Assembly (NCBI GenBank): GCA_019636535.1
Contig: JAHBXK010000008.1
Coordinates: forward strand, 1-64,000
Length of the DNA: 64,000 bases
Source of the DNA: Phycisphaeraceae bacterium
GTDB taxonomy: Bacteria; Planctomycetota; Phycisphaerae; Phycisphaerales; UBA1924
Reading direction: 5' to 3'
Shown here: positions 62,041-64,000 of the stretch, piece after piece
How the letters are laid out: each line of letters begins with the position of its first letter
Numbering within the stretch: position 1 is the first letter of the stretch
Translations under genes and position numbers: made by a program
Notes under the pieces: generated by a model
Told to the model about the DNA's origin: nothing
Seen by the model: the letters and a program-made list of their open reading frames with translations, nothing else
The model's database searches: none

Positions 62041-63675
62041 ATGTCGCGAAAGCACGCCTCACTCAGCCATCCCCCGGCCAATCTGGTCAGCGGCGATTGG
62101 GTTGAACTTCCTGCATCATCGAATTCGCTGGACTCGATCGAGACCGTCGAGTCTCGAAGCCCCGCCGCTCCGACAAGCGTTGTTTGGTCTGCCGCGTGTC
62201 CCATGCCGGCGGTGAACGACGCGGTGCACGCGGCCCGACGGGCATTGCCCGCCTGGTCGCAGTGGGGGTTGGCAGGGCGCTCCGCAGCGCTCCGCCGGTT
62301 CGCCGAACTGTGCAAGGAGCAATCCGACGCGATCGCCGCCATCATCTGCGATGAAACGGGAAAGGCGATGTGGGAAGCCAAGGGAGAGGCCGCTGCGCTC
62401 GCCGCGAAGGTCGACATCACGCTCGACGAATCTCCCATCGGCGGGCTCGCACGAGTGCGTGGGTTTGAGTTCGGGATAGGCCCCAAAGGCCAGGAAATGT
62501 CCAAGCTCGCTCGGTGCAGTTTCAAACCGCACGGTGTCATGGCCGTGCTCGGTCCCTTCAACTTTCCTGCTCACTTGCCGAACGGCCACATCGTTCCGGC
62601 GTTGGCGATGGGCAACACGGTGGTGTTCAAGCCGAGCGACAAGGCCCCCGCGGTGGGGCAGATGCTGGCCGAGCTCTTCGAGCGTGCACTTCGCGAGTGC
62701 GGCGCTCCGAACGACGGTCGCGGCATCATCAATCTGGTTCAGGGTGGACCCCGTGTCGCCTCGGCCTTGGCGTCGCACGACGGGATCGACGGGGTGCTGT
62801 TCACAGGTTCATGGCCCGTGGGCCGTCGGATTCTCGAAGCCAATCTCGACCGGCCCGGACGCATCATCGCGCTCGAACTCGGCGGGAGCAATCCGGCCGT
62901 GGTGATGCCCGACGCGGATCTCCGTCAGGCCGCGATCGAGATCGCGCGGTGTGCTTTCAACACGACCGGTCAGCGCTGCACCTGCACCCGTCGCGTCATC
63001 GTTCACCGCGGCGCTGCCGATCGATTGATCAACGCCGTCGTGCGTGCTGCCGGCGAGATGAAGTTCGGCCACCCGCGTTCGGCGGGCGTGTTTGCGGGTC
63101 CGATCATCAACGAGACCGCTCGCCAGGCGGTCTTCAACTTTCAGGAGCGTTGCGCTCGGACGACCGGCGCAAAGGCGGGGGCTCGCGTGCTTCTGGCGTC
63201 GAGTACGCTTGAAGTGTCCGAAGGTCCGGGGTGGTACCTCTCGCCCTCGGTCATCGCTGTCGAGCGATTCAATACCACGCCGTTCGATCCTAAGTCGGCC
63301 GACTTCGACCCCGGCTGCGACCATGAGGTGTTCGGCCCGCTCTTGCGTGTCGCGATCGTCGATGATCTGGATTCGGCGATTGAGCAAGCAAACGCAACCC
63401 GATACGGCCTTGCCGCTTCAATCTTTACGCGCAAGCCAATGACCGCCGAGCGATTCCTGCACGAGTGCAGGGCGGGGTGCCTGAATGTCAATGCTGGCAC
63501 GGCCGGCGCAAGCAGCAAACTCCCGTTCGGAGGTCTGGGGCTGTCCGGGAATCACCGCCCCGCGGGCAGTTTTTCGCTGGACTATTGCGCCTACCCCGTC
63601 GCCGGCATGGAAGAGAAAGGCGACGCCGCGCAAATCGCCGAGGGGATGGCCTGGGACGACGCGTGGCTTTCATGA
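62041..63675 (+). CDS. astD: N-succinylglutamate 5-semialdehyde dehydrogenase
   Basis: This 544 aa protein has GVMAVLGPFNFPAHLPNGHI, IIALELGGSNPAVV with the active-site Glu and NTTGQRCTCTRR with the catalytic Cys. GGLGLSGNHRPAGSFSLDYC is at the C-terminus. The AstD-type HLPNGH and NHRP-AG elements separate it from other aldehyde dehydrogenases. It oxidises succinylglutamate semialdehyde with NAD(P). It follows astA by 41 bp and converges on purF. Confidence 0.93.
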   Translation: MSRKHASLSHPPANLVSGDWVELPASSNSLDSIETVESRSPAAPTSVVWSAACPMPAVNDAVHAARRALPAWSQWGLAGRSAALRRFAELCKEQSDAIAAIICDETGKAMWEAKGEAAALAAKVDITLDESPIGGLARVRGFEFGIGPKGQEMSKLARCSFKPHGVMAVLGPFNFPAHLPNGHIVPALAMGNTVVFKPSDKAPAVGQMLAELFERALRECGAPNDGRGIINLVQGGPRVASALASHDGIDGVLFTGSWPVGRRILEANLDRPGRIIALELGGSNPAVVMPDADLRQAAIEIARCAFNTTGQRCTCTRRVIVHRGAADRLINAVVRAAGEMKFGHPRSAGVFAGPIINETARQAVFNFQERCARTTGAKAGARVLLASSTLEVSEGPGWYLSPSVIAVERFNTTPFDPKSADFDPGCDHEVFGPLLRVAIVDDLDSAIEQANATRYGLAASIFTRKPMTAERFLHECRAGCLNVNAGTAGASSKLPFGGLGLSGNHRPAGSFSLDYCAYPVAGMEEKGDAAQIAEGMAWDDAWLS

Positions 63676-63693
63676 ACGCCGCACCTGCCAGCA

Positions 63694-64000
63694 TCAGAAC
63701 ATCGTCATCTGGCTGGTCGTGATCTCGTCGGTCGTCGGGTGCTCCGGATCGAGTCGATACTCGCCGGTGTAGCACGCGGTGCAGTAATTCTCCGGCGGGC
63801 GGTTCACGCACGACAGCATGCCGTCGATGGATAGGTAGTGCAGCGAGTCGATCCCGAGGTACCGGCGAATCTCCTCGACACTCCGGTTATGCGCAATCAA
63901 CTGGCTTCGAGTGGCGAAGTCGACGCCGAAGTAGCACGGATGCCGGATCGGTGGGCACGAGATGCGGAGGTGGATCTCGCGAGCGCCAGCTTCTCGGAGT
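63694..64000 (-). CDS. purF: Amidophosphoribosyltransferase, C-terminal part (5' end outside window)
   Basis: The minus strand is open from the window edge to a stop at 63694. AREIHLRISCPPIRHPCYFG, then VDFATRSQLIAHN and LHYLSIDGMLSCVN with NYCTACYTGEYRLDPEH, match the end of PurF, the phosphoribosyl-transfer domain. PurF commits PRPP to purine synthesis. Only about 102 residues are present. Confidence 0.95.
   Translation of the reverse strand, partial: LREAGAREIHLRISCPPIRHPCYFGVDFATRSQLIAHNRSVEEIRRYLGIDSLHYLSIDGMLSCVNRPPENYCTACYTGEYRLDPEHPTTDEITTSQMTMF

Overview
The window reads as a piece of a high-GC bacterial chromosome, most likely from a planctomycete of the Phycisphaerae type. This is inferred from gene content, not from a marker phylogeny: a DUF1844 protein, a B-type succinate dehydrogenase operon, a zinc-less L31, a bacterial topoisomerase VI B subunit, an OtsB-GH15 fusion and several lineage-type unknown proteins. 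The left 8.3 kb differ in character from the remainder and look like the right end of an integrated mobile element.

Mobile element, 1-8.3 kb, all genes on the minus strand. It carries phage/ICE-type genes (DUF669 protein, P-loop ATPase, sigma-factor-like regulator, two small unknowns), then an unrecognised two-gene cassette (449 aa plus a 391 aa zinc-ribbon/winged-helix protein). It ends with a tightly coupled integration module: a 68 aa protein, DUF2924, a large serine recombinase and a ParB-type HTH protein. A 23 bp perfect direct repeat lies at 1631 and 8255, upstream of the first genes of two of these transcription units.

Accessory stretch, 8.4-11.2 kb: a small membrane protein, a sodium:solute symporter and a probable alpha/beta hydrolase, by eye less GC-rich than the core. 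tRNA-Asn with its terminator follows.

Core region A, 11.6-31.5 kb: L31, tRNA-Gly, a glycosyltransferase, an orphan histidine kinase, YraN, a SurA-like lipoprotein, DUF1844 with sdhCAB, an unknown protein, fabI, nadC, a HIT protein, mutL and an ArnT/PMT-type glycosyltransferase.

Core region B, 31.5-41.3 kb, minus strand: polX, AtpZ- and AtpI-like proteins, atpB, atpE, atpF and atpH, then pgk. The F1 genes atpAGDC do not follow, so the ATP synthase locus is split. A CI-like repressor and recG lie upstream.

Core region C, 41.3-57.5 kb: M42 peptidase, methyltransferase, topoisomerase VI B, a trehalose operon (otsA overlapping an OtsB-GH15 fusion), a DUF1573 protein, ndk, csrA, a NifU-like protein, an unknown lipoprotein, an M48 protease coupled to dapF, and a small ABM-like protein.

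Core region D, 57.5-64 kb: an M20 deacylase, a class III aminotransferase, astA and astD form an arginine-succinyl type cluster without astB or astE. The window ends in the C-terminus of purF. No CRISPR array, rRNA or insertion sequence was seen.
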